A stretch of DNA of 64,000 nucleotides from Streptomyces cyaneochromogenes (GCF_003963535.1 NZ_CP034539.1:6386001-6450000), one strand, 5' to 3'. Counted from the stretch's first letter, positions 25,016 to 33,218 are shown. The notes: generated by a model not told the origin, from the letters alone. Program-made: numbers and translations.

Positions 25016-26134
25016 TCAGTGCGGGAGCGTCGCCGGGCTGCCGCCGTTCGCCTCGTAGCCGGCGACCGCCAGCGCGCGGTAGACCGCGAACTCCGCCGCC
25101 GGGTCGCCGGACAGGGTCCAGGGGAGGGCGCCGACATGGCCGTCGACGTGTATCAGCTGGTTCATGGCCTCCGCCCAGCGCTCGCCGCGGACCAGGAAGA
25201 AGACCAGCAGATGGCGTACGTGCGCCAGCATCGGGTCGTCGGAGCGGGCCGAGTGCACCGCGAACAGCGCGCCGTGCACCGCCTTCGTCACGACCTCGCT
25301 CTGGTAGAAGCCGCTGACCAGGTTCACCTCGGGCAGGTGCTCGAACACCGCGAAGAGCGGCATGGCGGCGAGGAGGGAGCCCTGGGGTGCGCGGGCCGCC
25401 GCGGCCTCCGCGAACTGGTACGCCTGTGCGCGCGAGCCGTGCCACTTCTCGCACCAGTAGTGCAGGGCCGCCAGGTGCGCGCCCATGTGGGCCGGGGCGC
25501 GGTCCAGGATCTTCAGCCAGAGCTGCTCGAACTCCGGTTGGGGGTAGGCCAGTCCACGCGCCACCGACAGCTCGATGATGTACGGGATCGGGTCGCCGGG
25601 GGCGAGCAGTGCCGCGTCGGCGCAGGCCGACCTCGCCTCCTCCATGATGATCCGGAACTCGTCCGTGCCCGGCGCCGCCGTGCGCCACGCCTGCTGCACG
25701 AGGAACTCCGCGTGCACGGCCGCGCCGCCCGCGTCCTTCGCCTGCTCGGTCCGCCACACCCGCAGCCACTGCCCGCCCGGCGACTCGCTGACCCCGCCCG
25801 GCCGCTGCTGCAGCTCCAGCGACGCGGCGCCGGCGAAGGCCTGCACACGCTGCCAGCGCAGCTCGCCCTCCGCCTCCGTGCCGGCCAGCAGCTGCGAGGC
25901 CGCGCGGTAGTCCTGGGTGCGCTGCACCAGGTCCAGGACGTCCAGCAGGTCCTGGTCGGGGCCGGGCATGCGGACGTCCAGCTCCTCCTGCCGTACGAAG
26001 CCGTAGTTCGACGGGTCCGCGGCGTCCGGGTGGCCCGGCGGGACCTGCTCGATCATGCCCCGCCTGCGCCTCATGAACGGCAGCACCACAAAGCCGAGCA
26101 TGACGAGCGCGATCAGGACCCAGAGAATCTCCAT
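25016..26134 (-). CDS. membrane-anchored TPR-like protein, paralogue 2 (372 aa)
   Basis: 372 residues from ATG 26134 (GGAGG immediately upstream, spacing short). N-terminal TM helix MEILWVLIALVMLGFVVLPF followed by basic RRRRG, then a helical domain homologous to that of the protein at 22028-23146 (compare PIPYIIELSVARGLAYPQ with PCPFIVEIPLAKGLGYPH, and HYWCEKWHGS with QYWCKKWRGS). The shared CEKW/CKKW core with one conserved Cys may mark a functional surface. Function unknown; it is the first gene of the three-gene locus with the M48 peptidase. Divergent from cystathionine gamma-synthase across a 248-base GC-rich gap that contains a palindrome-rich CCGGGGGCCGCCGGCCCC region (near 26260). Confidence 0.82.
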   Translation of the reverse strand: MEILWVLIALVMLGFVVLPFMRRRRGMIEQVPPGHPDAADPSNYGFVRQEELDVRMPGPDQDLLDVLDLVQRTQDYRAASQLLAGTEAEGELRWQRVQAFAGAASLELQQRPGGVSESPGGQWLRVWRTEQAKDAGGAAVHAEFLVQQAWRTAAPGTDEFRIIMEEARSACADAALLAPGDPIPYIIELSVARGLAYPQPEFEQLWLKILDRAPAHMGAHLAALHYWCEKWHGSRAQAYQFAEAAAARAPQGSLLAAMPLFAVFEHLPEVNLVSGFYQSEVVTKAVHGALFAVHSARSDDPMLAHVRHLLVFFLVRGERWAEAMNQLIHVDGHVGALPWTLSGDPAAEFAVYRALAVAGYEANGGSPATLPH

Positions 26135-26368
26135 GCCTCCAGCGTTCCAGACGCCGCGGACAATTGGCCAACGAGGTCGGACGCCTGTGGAGAAAGGGTT
26201 CTGTGGGAATCGGTCCTGTGGAACACGGCGACGGGGCCCGTTCACGGCCCCAGCAGGGGCCCGGGGGCCGCCGGCCCCGGCGGGTCCCGCGCCGACGCCG
26301 AAGACCGTAATCCGGACGCAAGTGGCGGTCTGCCTGAGCCGACGGAGTCATCCGCGCCGTTCGCACAC

Positions 26369-26383
26369 TACGCTCGGTGCACA
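26369..26383 (+). promoter_or_regulatory. -10 box upstream of cystathionine gamma-synthase
   Basis: TACGCT (26369-26374), eight bases, ATG 26383; the same hexamer as at hutH. No SD sequence, so a leaderless transcript is likely. Confidence 0.45.
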
Positions 26384-27537
26384 TGAGCGACAGGCACATC
26401 AGTCAGCACTTCGAGACCCTCGCCATCCACGCGGGCAACACGGCGGACCCCCTCACCGGTGCGGTCGTCCCGCCGATCTACCAGGTCTCGACCTACAAGC
26501 AGGACGGCGTGGGGGGCCTGCGCGGCGGCTACGAGTACAGCCGTAGCGCCAACCCGACCAGGACCGCCCTCGAGGAGAACCTCGCAGCCCTGGAGGGCGG
26601 CCGCCGCGGCCTCGCGTTCGCGTCCGGGCTGGCGGCCGAGGACTGCCTGCTGCGTACGCTGCTCAGCCCGGGCGACCACGTGGTCATCCCCAATGACGCG
26701 TACGGCGGCACGTTCCGCCTCTTCGCCAAGGTCGTCGCCCGGTGGGGGGTGGAGTGGTCGGTCGCCGACACCAGCGATCCGTCCGCGGTCCGCGCCGCCA
26801 TCACCCCGAAGACCAAGATCGTGTGGGTGGAGACCCCCTCCAACCCGCTGCTCGGCATCACCGACATCGCCGCCGTCGCCCAGATCGCCCGGGACGCCGG
26901 AGCGAAGCTCGTCGTCGACAACACCTTCGCCACGCCGTACCTGCAGCAGCCGCTGCACCTCGGCGCGGACGTCGTGGTGCACTCCTTGACGAAGTACATG
27001 GGCGGTCACTCGGACGTCGTCGGCGGCGCCCTGGTCGTCGCCGACTCGGACCTGGGCGACGAACTGGCCTACCACCAGAACGCGATGGGCGCGGTCGCCG
27101 GTCCCTTCGACTCCTGGCTGGTGCTGCGCGGCGCCAAGACCCTGTCGGTGCGCATGGACCGGCACAGCGAGAACGCCACGAAGATCGCCGACATGCTCAC
27201 CCGGCACGCGCGCGTGACGCGCGTTCTGTACCCGGGCCTGCCCGATCACCCCGGTCACGAGGTCGCCGCCAAGCAGATGAAGACGTTCGGCGGCATGGTC
27301 TCCTTCCGGGTCGACGGCGGTGAGGAGGCGGCGGTCGAGGTCTGCAACCGCGCCAAGGTGTTCACGCTGGGCGAGTCCCTGGGCGGTGTCGAGTCCCTCA
27401 TCGAGCACCCGGGACGCATGACGCACGCGTCGGTGGCCGGCTCGGCACTGGAGGTCCCCGCCGATCTCGTCCGCCTCTCCGTGGGCATCGAGAACGTCGA
27501 CGACCTCCTGGAGGACCTCCAGCAGGCGCTCGGCTAG
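26383..27537 (+). CDS. metB: cystathionine gamma-synthase (PLP, Cys/Met metabolism family)
   Basis: 384 residues from ATG 26383; a GTG two codons earlier is possible. PLP-lysine Lys204 in HSLTKYMGGHSD; phosphate and substrate motifs YSRSANPTR, ASGLAA, NDAYGGT and VDNTFATPY, and the C-terminal SLGGVESLIEHPGRMTHAS. The enzyme joins O-acetyl- or O-succinylhomoserine with cysteine to give cystathionine (methionine branch of transsulfuration), but members of this fold also act as cystathionine gamma-lyase or homocysteine synthase, and sequence alone does not fully separate them. Cytosolic homotetramer. Stands alone; followed on the other strand by the sigma-like operon. Confidence 0.88.
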   Translation: MSDRHISQHFETLAIHAGNTADPLTGAVVPPIYQVSTYKQDGVGGLRGGYEYSRSANPTRTALEENLAALEGGRRGLAFASGLAAEDCLLRTLLSPGDHVVIPNDAYGGTFRLFAKVVARWGVEWSVADTSDPSAVRAAITPKTKIVWVETPSNPLLGITDIAAVAQIARDAGAKLVVDNTFATPYLQQPLHLGADVVVHSLTKYMGGHSDVVGGALVVADSDLGDELAYHQNAMGAVAGPFDSWLVLRGAKTLSVRMDRHSENATKIADMLTRHARVTRVLYPGLPDHPGHEVAAKQMKTFGGMVSFRVDGGEEAAVEVCNRAKVFTLGESLGGVESLIEHPGRMTHASVAGSALEVPADLVRLSVGIENVDDLLEDLQQALG

Positions 27538-27571
27538 TCCAAGGGCTTACCCGGGGGGCCTGCAGAAGGTC

Positions 27572-27820
27572 TCACCAGCCGGTCAGCGGTGGAGTCGTCT
27601 CCGACGGCGGCTCCACCCACGGGCGGGCCATCACGGCCCACACCACGAAGGCCACCGTCGCGGCGAACAGCAGCAGCCACATCAGTCGTACGGCGACCGT
27701 CCTTCGGCGCAGCATGCGGACACCGCGCCGCACGGCCTCCGCGTACAGCTCCGGCGGCACGGGCGGCGGCGTGCCCTCCATGATCCGCCGTACGGCCGCC
27801 TCCCGTTGGGGGCGACTCAC
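27572..27820 (-). CDS. small single-pass membrane protein coupled to sigma-like gene
   Basis: 82 residues from GTG 27820, which overlaps the stop of the upstream sigma-like gene as GTGA (27817-27820). The N-terminal half is soluble and basic (SRPQREAAVRRIMEGTPPPVPPELYAEAVRRGVRMLRRR); a TM helix follows (VRLMWLLLFAATVAFVVWAVMA), then a short Pro/Thr-rich outer tail. An N-in topology, tight coupling and small size are what one expects of a membrane-tethered anti-sigma partner, but there is no zinc HxxxCxxC motif, so this role is inference from context. Confidence 0.75.
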   Translation of the reverse strand: MSRPQREAAVRRIMEGTPPPVPPELYAEAVRRGVRMLRRRTVAVRLMWLLLFAATVAFVVWAVMARPWVEPPSETTPPLTGW

Positions 27821-28374
27821 GGCGACACCGCCTTCGCTCCCAGTACGGCCGGTGCGGGCCCCCGCGGTGGATGCAGCAGGGTCGCCGTCGCCCGGTCGCA
27901 CATCGCGTGGACGCGTTCCCTGGGCAGGCCGAGCAGCGCCGCCACCTGCTCTTCGGCGACCCCCTCGTACAGCCGTAGGACCAGGATCAGGCGTTCCTGC
28001 GGGGAGAGCCGGGCGAGTGGGCCGTCGGGACGCGGTCGGAACCGGCCGAGCGCGCCCAGGCCGCCGTACTGGTGCCAGGCGGCCCGGGAGAAGCGGGTGG
28101 CCAGGCACTGGCGGGCATGGTCGTACGGGTCCTCGCCGCGCAGCCGGTCCCAGCAGGCGTACGTGTGAGCGAGGGACAACGTCAGCAGGCGCCTCGCGCG
28201 CGGGTTCTCCGTCGGCGGCTCCACGGTGAGCAGCGTGGCGGCATGCAACAGCCGCCCTGCCGCGCCCGCGACGAACGCCTCGAACTCCCGGGCCCGGCGG
28301 GCGTCCTGGGCCGCGCGCCGTCGTCCCACCGCCCCTCCCGCCTGAACCAGCTCCGAGGAACCGCCCGATTTCAT
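27817..28374 (-). CDS. RNA polymerase sigma-70-like (SigE/ECF-type) factor, divergent
   Basis: 185 residues from ATG 28374; no strong SD sequence. The N-terminal half (REFEAFVAGAAGRLLHAATLLT...RRLLTLSLAHTYACWDRL) aligns by eye with sigma region 2 of small actinobacterial ECF factors. The usual acidic helix (AEDLVQEAF) is replaced by a divergent stretch, so promoter melting or core binding may be altered. The C-terminal half (LSPQERLILVLRLYEGVAEEQVAALLGLPRERVHAMCDRATATLL) is a good region 4 HTH. It may be a true alternative sigma factor or a region-4-driven regulator. It overlaps the small membrane protein gene by four bases and is followed by it. Confidence 0.7.
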   Translation of the reverse strand: MKSGGSSELVQAGGAVGRRRAAQDARRAREFEAFVAGAAGRLLHAATLLTVEPPTENPRARRLLTLSLAHTYACWDRLRGEDPYDHARQCLATRFSRAAWHQYGGLGALGRFRPRPDGPLARLSPQERLILVLRLYEGVAEEQVAALLGLPRERVHAMCDRATATLLHPPRGPAPAVLGAKAVSP

Positions 28375-28450
28375 ATGAGGCCAGCGGCGGCCCGGGGTCA
28401 AGAGCCGGGACCCGACCGTCCCCGCCTTTGATGCCGGTCCAGGCATTCCA

Positions 28451-28580
28451 GCCCGTCTGGGGGTACCCCTCTGGGGGAGTTTGAGGACGAGGCCCGTTCA
28501 GGGCCGAAGCGGGGGTCTGCGGGCGGCAGCCCTCAGAAGGGGGCCAGGACGGGACGGGTAGGGGCGGCGGGGGCGAGACC
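28451..28580 (-). repeat. dispersed intergenic repeat, family 2, copy B
   Basis: Reverse-oriented relative of 4990-5114: read on the minus strand it has GCCCCCGCCGCCCCTACCCG, CAGACCCCCGCTTCGGCCCT, GAACGGGCCTCGTCCTCAAA and a final cluster around CAGACGGGCTGG. It fills the gap between the sigma-like gene start and the MarR stop. No coding capacity. Confidence 0.8.
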
Positions 28581-28637
28581 CACTGCGGACTCCGACGGCG
28601 CGCTCGGCGCGACGCCCCCCCGCCGAACAGCCGCCTC

Positions 28638-29162
28638 TCAGGACGCCGTAGTGGCCTCAGCGCCCGAGATCCCCTGTGCCGCCATCCGCGTGGACAGCGC
28701 GGTGTTGAAGCGGGTGAGCAGCGTGCAGAACGCCTCCCGCTCCTCCGGGGCCCAGTCGTGCGTCAGCTCGGCCATCAACTGACGCCGGGACGAACGCACT
28801 TCCTCCAGTCGCGACTGCCCGCGCGGGGACAGCTGGAGCACCACCGCCCGCCCGTCCTCGGGGTGCGAGGTCCGCTTGACGAGCCCGGTGTCGACGAGCG
28901 GCGCCACCTGCCGGGTGACCGTCGACGAGTCGATCCCCATGCTCGCGGCGAGCGCCTTGACGCCCATGGGGCCTTCCTTGTCGAGGCGGTTGAGCAGCAG
29001 GTATGCGGCGCGGTCCATGGAGTTGCGCACCTGCCCGACCCCACCGAGCCGGGTCTGTTCGGCACGGCGGGCGAACACCGCCACCTCGTGCTGCAGCGTG
29101 TCGAGGAGACCGCTGTCAGCGACGGTCGTCATGTCCATCGACATTTCAGGTGTTGTGGGCAT
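28638..29162 (-). CDS. MarR family transcriptional regulator
   Basis: 174 residues from ATG 29162; an internal ATG ten codons later is a possible start. Winged-helix core: DRAAYLLLNRLDKEGPMGVKALAASMGIDSSTVTRQVAPLVDTGLVKRTSHPEDGRAVVLQLSPRG (about 50-117), with the DGRA wing tip typical of MarR. Dimerisation helices lie at both ends. Such repressors respond to phenolics or oxidants and usually control a neighbour; here the divergent gene is ilvA (start 29308) and the DrrAB-type exporter follows it, so the target is not obvious. Dimeric, cytoplasmic. Confidence 0.9.
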   Translation of the reverse strand: MPTTPEMSMDMTTVADSGLLDTLQHEVAVFARRAEQTRLGGVGQVRNSMDRAAYLLLNRLDKEGPMGVKALAASMGIDSSTVTRQVAPLVDTGLVKRTSHPEDGRAVVLQLSPRGQSRLEEVRSSRRQLMAELTHDWAPEEREAFCTLLTRFNTALSTRMAAQGISGAEATTAS

Positions 29163-29307
29163 GGCCGGGGGCTCACTTCATGAAGGGGGTGCTGGGTTGG
29201 GGGACAGGGTACGCGGCCCGGACGCGGGGCGTACCAGCGCTGGCGAAACCCATCTCGGTGCTTGGTCACACCAGGGCCTCGCGCCTGTGAACTGCGAGAC
29301 TTGAGTC

Positions 29308-30537
29308 ATGAGCTACAGCACGTCTGACTCCTTGCCTCCCGTCACGCTCGACGACGTGCGCGGCGCTCAGAAGATGCTGACGGGCGTGGCGCGGGTGACG
29401 GCGATGGAGGGCAGCAGGCACCTGTCCCAGCTGGTGGGCGCGCCGGTGCACTTCAAGTGCGAGAACCTCCAGCGGACGGGATCGTTCAAGCTGCGCGGCG
29501 CCTACGTCCGGATCGCCGGGCTGCTCCCGGAGGAGCGCGCGGCGGGCGTCGTGGCCGCGAGCGCCGGCAACCACGCGCAGGGCGTCGCCCTGGCGTCGTC
29601 GCTGCTCGGCGTGGGCTCCACCGTGTTCATGCCGAAAGGTGCCCCGCTGCCGAAGATCAGCGCCACCCAGGACTACGGCGCCGAGGTGCGCCTGCACGGC
29701 CAGGTGGTCGACGAGACGCTGGCCGCCGCGCAGGAGTACGCGGCCGAGACCGGCGCGGTGTTCATCCACCCCTTCGACCACCCCGACATCATCGCGGGTC
29801 AGGGCACGGTCGGCCTGGAGATCCTGGAGCAGTGCCCGGAGGTGCGGACGATCCTCGTCGGCATCGGCGGGGGTGGGCTCGCGGCGGGTATCGCCACGGC
29901 GGTGAAGGCGCTGCGGCCGGACGTGCGGATCGTGGGCGTGCAGGCGGCGGGCGCGGCGGCGTACCCGCCCTCGCTGGCGGCCGGGCACCCGGTCGCGGTC
30001 GACAACCCGGCGACGATGGCCGACGGCATCAGGGTCGGCCGGCCGGGTGACGTGCCGTTCCGGATCGTCGGCGACCTGGTGGACGAGGTCCGCACGGTCA
30101 CCGAGGACGAGCTGGCCACTGCCCTGCTGCTGTGCCTGGAGCGGGCGAAGCTGGTCGTCGAGCCGGCCGGGGCGAGCCCCGTCGCGGCGCTGCTGAGCGA
30201 CCCCGGCGCCTTCGAGGGCCCGGTCGTCGCGGTGCTGTCCGGCGGCAACGTCGACCCGGTGCTGCTGCAGCGCGTCCTGCGGCACGGCATGGCCGCGCAA
30301 GGCCGCTACCTGGCCGTACGGCTGCGGCTGACGGACCGGCCGGGCGCGCTCGCCACGCTTTTGGGTGTGTTGTCAGTGGTGGACGCTAACGTCCTCGATG
30401 TGAGCCACGTACGGACCGACCCACGGCTCGGGCTCACGGAGGCGGAGGTCGAGCTGCACCTGGAGACGAAGGGCACCGCGCACTGCGTCGAGGTCGGCCA
30501 GGCCCTGCGCGAGGCGGGCTACACCGTCATCGGCTGA
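29308..30537 (+). CDS. ilvA: threonine ammonia-lyase (threonine dehydratase)
   Basis: 409 residues. PLP-lysine Lys61 in KCENLQRTGSFKLRGAY, SAGNHAQG, and the phosphate-binding glycine loop GIGGGGLAAG. The C-terminal 80 residues (RYLAVRLRLTDRPGALATLLGVL...) form one ACT domain. The enzyme converts threonine to 2-oxobutanoate and ammonia. The single ACT domain, shorter than the tandem ACT-like domain of E. coli IlvA, fits the TdcB/IlvA type found in actinobacteria. It may serve isoleucine synthesis or catabolism; no ilv gene is nearby. Cytosolic tetramer. No SD or clear -10 box before the ATG. Confidence 0.93.
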   Translation: MSYSTSDSLPPVTLDDVRGAQKMLTGVARVTAMEGSRHLSQLVGAPVHFKCENLQRTGSFKLRGAYVRIAGLLPEERAAGVVAASAGNHAQGVALASSLLGVGSTVFMPKGAPLPKISATQDYGAEVRLHGQVVDETLAAAQEYAAETGAVFIHPFDHPDIIAGQGTVGLEILEQCPEVRTILVGIGGGGLAAGIATAVKALRPDVRIVGVQAAGAAAYPPSLAAGHPVAVDNPATMADGIRVGRPGDVPFRIVGDLVDEVRTVTEDELATALLLCLERAKLVVEPAGASPVAALLSDPGAFEGPVVAVLSGGNVDPVLLQRVLRHGMAAQGRYLAVRLRLTDRPGALATLLGVLSVVDANVLDVSHVRTDPRLGLTEAEVELHLETKGTAHCVEVGQALREAGYTVIG

Positions 30538-30542
30538 GGCGT

Positions 30543-30566
30543 CGAGGCATCGAGGCATCGAGGCAC
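30543..30566. repeat. 8-bp microsatellite, three units
   Basis: CGAGGCAT, CGAGGCAT, CGAGGCAC in tandem (30543-30566), just after the ilvA stop. Confidence 0.85.
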
Positions 30567-30642
30567 GGACTGAGGCACGATTCGGCGAAAGCCCAGGTCG
30601 GAGCCCCTTTGTCACCCGTTCGGGTAAATCCGGTAAATCTCA

Positions 30643-30671
30643 TTGAGAGACGCGATACATCGCGTTATGGT
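30643..30671 (+). promoter_or_regulatory. promoter with palindromic operator for ABC exporter
   Basis: -35 TTGAGA (30643-30648), 17-base spacer, -10 TATGGT (30666-30671). The spacer holds CGCGAT-AC-ATCGCG (30651-30664), a perfect 6-bp-arm palindrome of TetR/PadR-site size. The implied 5' leader to ATG 30788 is about 110 bases. No regulator gene adjoins, so the regulator is unlinked or is the MarR at 28638. Confidence 0.6.
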
Positions 30672-30787
30672 GTGTCTCGTATTCGCACCGCAGCACTGAG
30701 TCACGGCACGGAACGAAGAGAACGAAGAGAACGCACCTACGCTTTTCCAACGCTTTCGAATGCTTCCCCGACGACGTGGAGATTCAT

Positions 30788-31765
30788 ATGCCAGGCGCCA
30801 TCTATGCCGAAGGCCTGGTGAAGACCTTCGGTGACGTAAGGGCTCTGGACGGCGTCGACCTCGATGTCCCCGAGGGCACGGTCCTCGGTCTGCTCGGGCC
30901 GAACGGCGCGGGCAAGACGACGACCGTCCGCTGTCTGACGACCCTGCTGAACCCCGACAGCGGCTCGGCGGTCGTCGCGGGCATGGACGTCCTGAAGAAC
31001 CCTGATGCCGTACGCCGCTCCATCGGCCTGTCCGGCCAGTTCGCGGCGGTCGACGAGTACCTCACCGGCCGGGAGAACCTGCAGATGGTCGGCCAGCTCT
31101 ACCAGATGAGGGCGAAGGAGGCGAAGGCCCGTGCGGTGGAGCTGCTGGAGCAGTTCGACCTCACCGACGCCGCCGACCGCCCCACCAAGACCTACTCCGG
31201 CGGGATGCGCCGCCGCCTCGACCTGGCGGCCGCCCTGGTGGTCTCACCGCCCGTGATGTTCATGGACGAGCCGACGACGGGCCTCGACCCGCGCAACCGG
31301 CAGCTGCTGTGGGACGTCATCAAGCGACTGGTCTCCGGCGGTACGACCCTGCTGCTGACCACGCAGTACCTCGAAGAGGCCGACCACCTGGCACACGACA
31401 TAGCGGTGGTCGACCATGGCCGCGTCATCGCCACGGGCACCTCCGACCAGCTCAAGGCCCGCACCGGCGGCGAGCGCGTCGAGGTCGTGGTGCACCAGCG
31501 CGAGGACATCCAGTCGGCGTCCGAGGTGCTGCGCGGCTTCGGCAAGGGCGAGACGACGGTCGAGGACCACATGCGCAAGCTCACCGTGCCCGTGGCCGGA
31601 GGCGCCAAGCTTCTCGCCGAGGTCATCCGCGAACTCGACACCCGGGGTATCGAGATCGACGACATCGGCCTGCGTCGCCCGACCCTCGACGACGTGTTCC
31701 TGTCCCTGACGGGCCACGTGGCCGAGACGAAGGACGAGGAGAACGGCAAGGAGGCCGTCAAATGA
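30788..31765 (+). CDS. DrrA-type ABC transporter ATP-binding protein
   Basis: 325 residues from ATG 30788 with GGAG six bases upstream; an upstream GTG (30776) lies before that site. Walker A GPNGAGKTTT (37 onward), Q-loop, signature YSGGMRRRLDLAAAL, Walker B VMFMDEPTTGLD and switch region TTQYLEEAD. The C-terminal 100 residues (DDIGLRRPTLDDVFLSLTG) include the DrrA-family tail seen in daunorubicin-resistance exporters. It pairs with the permease gene that follows after 52 bases. It is a likely drug/lipid exporter ATPase on the cytoplasmic face. The palindromic promoter suggests ligand-controlled expression. Confidence 0.93.
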   Translation: MPGAIYAEGLVKTFGDVRALDGVDLDVPEGTVLGLLGPNGAGKTTTVRCLTTLLNPDSGSAVVAGMDVLKNPDAVRRSIGLSGQFAAVDEYLTGRENLQMVGQLYQMRAKEAKARAVELLEQFDLTDAADRPTKTYSGGMRRRLDLAAALVVSPPVMFMDEPTTGLDPRNRQLLWDVIKRLVSGGTTLLLTTQYLEEADHLAHDIAVVDHGRVIATGTSDQLKARTGGERVEVVVHQREDIQSASEVLRGFGKGETTVEDHMRKLTVPVAGGAKLLAEVIRELDTRGIEIDDIGLRRPTLDDVFLSLTGHVAETKDEENGKEAVK

Positions 31766-31817
31766 TCTCGCCGCCCGACCGAGACCGGTGGACGACCGTC
31801 GTGAAGGAGCAGGTGAA

Positions 31818-32618
31818 GTGAGCGCCACGAACGACTCCCTGGTCATCGCCCGCCGGAACCTGATCCGTATGGGCCGGATTCCCGAGATGATCATCTTCGG
31901 GCTGATCCAGCCGATCATGTTCGTCGTGCTCTTCACCTATGTGTTCGGCGGCTCGATCCAGGTCGGCTCGTCCACCTCCACCCAGGCGTACCGCGAGTTC
32001 CTGATGGCCGGCATCTTCGCCCAGACGGTCACCTTCGCCACGGCGGGCGCGGGCGCGGGCATCGCCGACGACATGCACAAGGGCCTCATCGACCGGTTCC
32101 GCTCGCTGCCCATGGCACGCGGTGCGGTGCTCACCGGGCGGACCCTCGCCGACCTGGTGCAGACGACGCTCACCCTCGTCGTCCTGGCGGTCGTCGCCCT
32201 GATCGTCGGCTGGCGCACGCACGAGAACCTCGGCAAGGTGCTCGCCGGATTCGGCCTGCTCCTGCTGCTCGGCTACGCGTTCTCCTGGATCGGCGCGCTC
32301 ATCGGCCTGTCGGTGCGCACGCCCGAAGCGGCGACCTCGGGTGGTCTGATCTGGCTGTTTCCGCTGACGTTCATCTCGAACGCGTTCGTGGACGCGAACC
32401 AGATGCCGACCTTCCTGCGGCACATCGCGGAGTGGAACCCGTTCAGCGCCACGGTGCAGGCGAGCCGCGAGCTGTTCGGCAACCTTCCCCCGGGCTTCCA
32501 GCCGCCCGACGCCTGGCCGATGCAGCACCCGGTGTGGGCGTCGCTGATCTGGTCGGTCGTCATCATCCTGACCTTCCGCACGCTCGCGGTCCGCAAGTAC
32601 CGCCGGGCGCATGGCTGA
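31818..32618 (+). CDS. DrrB/ABC-2 type transporter permease
   Basis: 266 residues from GTG 31818 (AAGGAG eight bases upstream); a GTG ten codons earlier is possible. ABC-2 fold with six TM helices: MIIFGLIQPIMFVVLFTYVFG, FLMAGIFAQTVTFAT, TTLTLVVLAVVALIVGW, LAGFGLLLLLGYAFSWIGALIG, IWLFPLTFISNAFV and WASLIWSVVIILTF, plus the family motif around IDRFRSLPMAR and ATSGGLIWLFPL. With the ATPase at 30788 it forms a DrrAB-type exporter, whose substrate cannot be told. A strong hairpin (32646-32673) closes the operon. Confidence 0.93.
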   Translation: MSATNDSLVIARRNLIRMGRIPEMIIFGLIQPIMFVVLFTYVFGGSIQVGSSTSTQAYREFLMAGIFAQTVTFATAGAGAGIADDMHKGLIDRFRSLPMARGAVLTGRTLADLVQTTLTLVVLAVVALIVGWRTHENLGKVLAGFGLLLLLGYAFSWIGALIGLSVRTPEAATSGGLIWLFPLTFISNAFVDANQMPTFLRHIAEWNPFSATVQASRELFGNLPPGFQPPDAWPMQHPVWASLIWSVVIILTFRTLAVRKYRRAHG

Positions 32619-32645
32619 CGGCTCAGGTGCGACGGCATGACGAAA

Positions 32646-32673
32646 GCCCCCGGCGCCACTGGGCGCCGGGGGC
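32646..32673. terminator. terminator between ABC operon and greA
   Basis: GCCCCCGGCGCC (32646-32657), loop ACTG, GGCGCCGGGGGC (32662-32673); perfect 12-bp stem between convergent stops at 32618 and 32718, so probably bidirectional. Confidence 0.88.
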
Positions 32674-32717
32674 CGGTGAAGGACTTGTCGGGCGGGGTCA
32701 GCCGCCGCACGGTCCGG

Positions 32718-33218
32718 TCAGCCGCTGTAGGGCTCGGCCTTCAGGATCTTCACCGAGGCCTTCTTGCCGTTCGGCAGCTCGTACTCGGCGTCCTCGCCGA
32801 CCTTGTGGCCGATGACGCCGGAGCCCAGCGGGGACTGCGGCGAGTAGGTCTCGATGTCGGCGCTCGCGTACTCGCGGGAGGCGAGCAGGAAGGTCATGGT
32901 GTCGTCCTCGTCACCGTCGAAGGCGATCGTCACGACCATGCCGGGCGCCACCGCACCGTCCGCCGATGCCGGCGCCTCGCCGACCTGGGCGTTCTCCAGG
33001 AGCTGGGTCAGCTGGCGCACACGGAGCTCCTGCTTGCCCTGCTCCTCCTTGGCCGCGTGGTACCCGCCGTTCTCGCGCAGGTCGCCCTCCTCGCGCGCGG
33101 CCGCGATCTTGGCTGCGATCTCCGTGCGCGCAGGACCAGACAGGTACTCCAGCTCGGCCTTGAGCTGGTTGTACGCCTCCTGGGTCAGCCAGGTGACGTT
33201 CTCGCTGGTCTGGGTCAC
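32718..33218 (-). CDS. greA: transcription elongation factor GreA
   Basis: 166 residues from GTG 33218, GAGGAG six bases upstream. The N-terminal coiled coil (WLTQEAYNQLKAELEYLSGP...KIAAAREEGDLRENGGYHAAKEEQ) carries the two acidic residues at the tip (GDLREN) that reach into the RNA polymerase secondary channel and stimulate cleavage of backtracked RNA. The C-terminal FKBP-like domain reads EYASADIETYSPQSPLGSGVIGHKVGEDAEYELPNGKKASVKILKAEPYSG. Cytosolic. The DUF4307 gene lies upstream on the same strand, 211 bases away, so greA may have its own promoter. Confidence 0.96.
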   Translation of the reverse strand: MTQTSENVTWLTQEAYNQLKAELEYLSGPARTEIAAKIAAAREEGDLRENGGYHAAKEEQGKQELRVRQLTQLLENAQVGEAPASADGAVAPGMVVTIAFDGDEDDTMTFLLASREYASADIETYSPQSPLGSGVIGHKVGEDAEYELPNGKKASVKILKAEPYSG

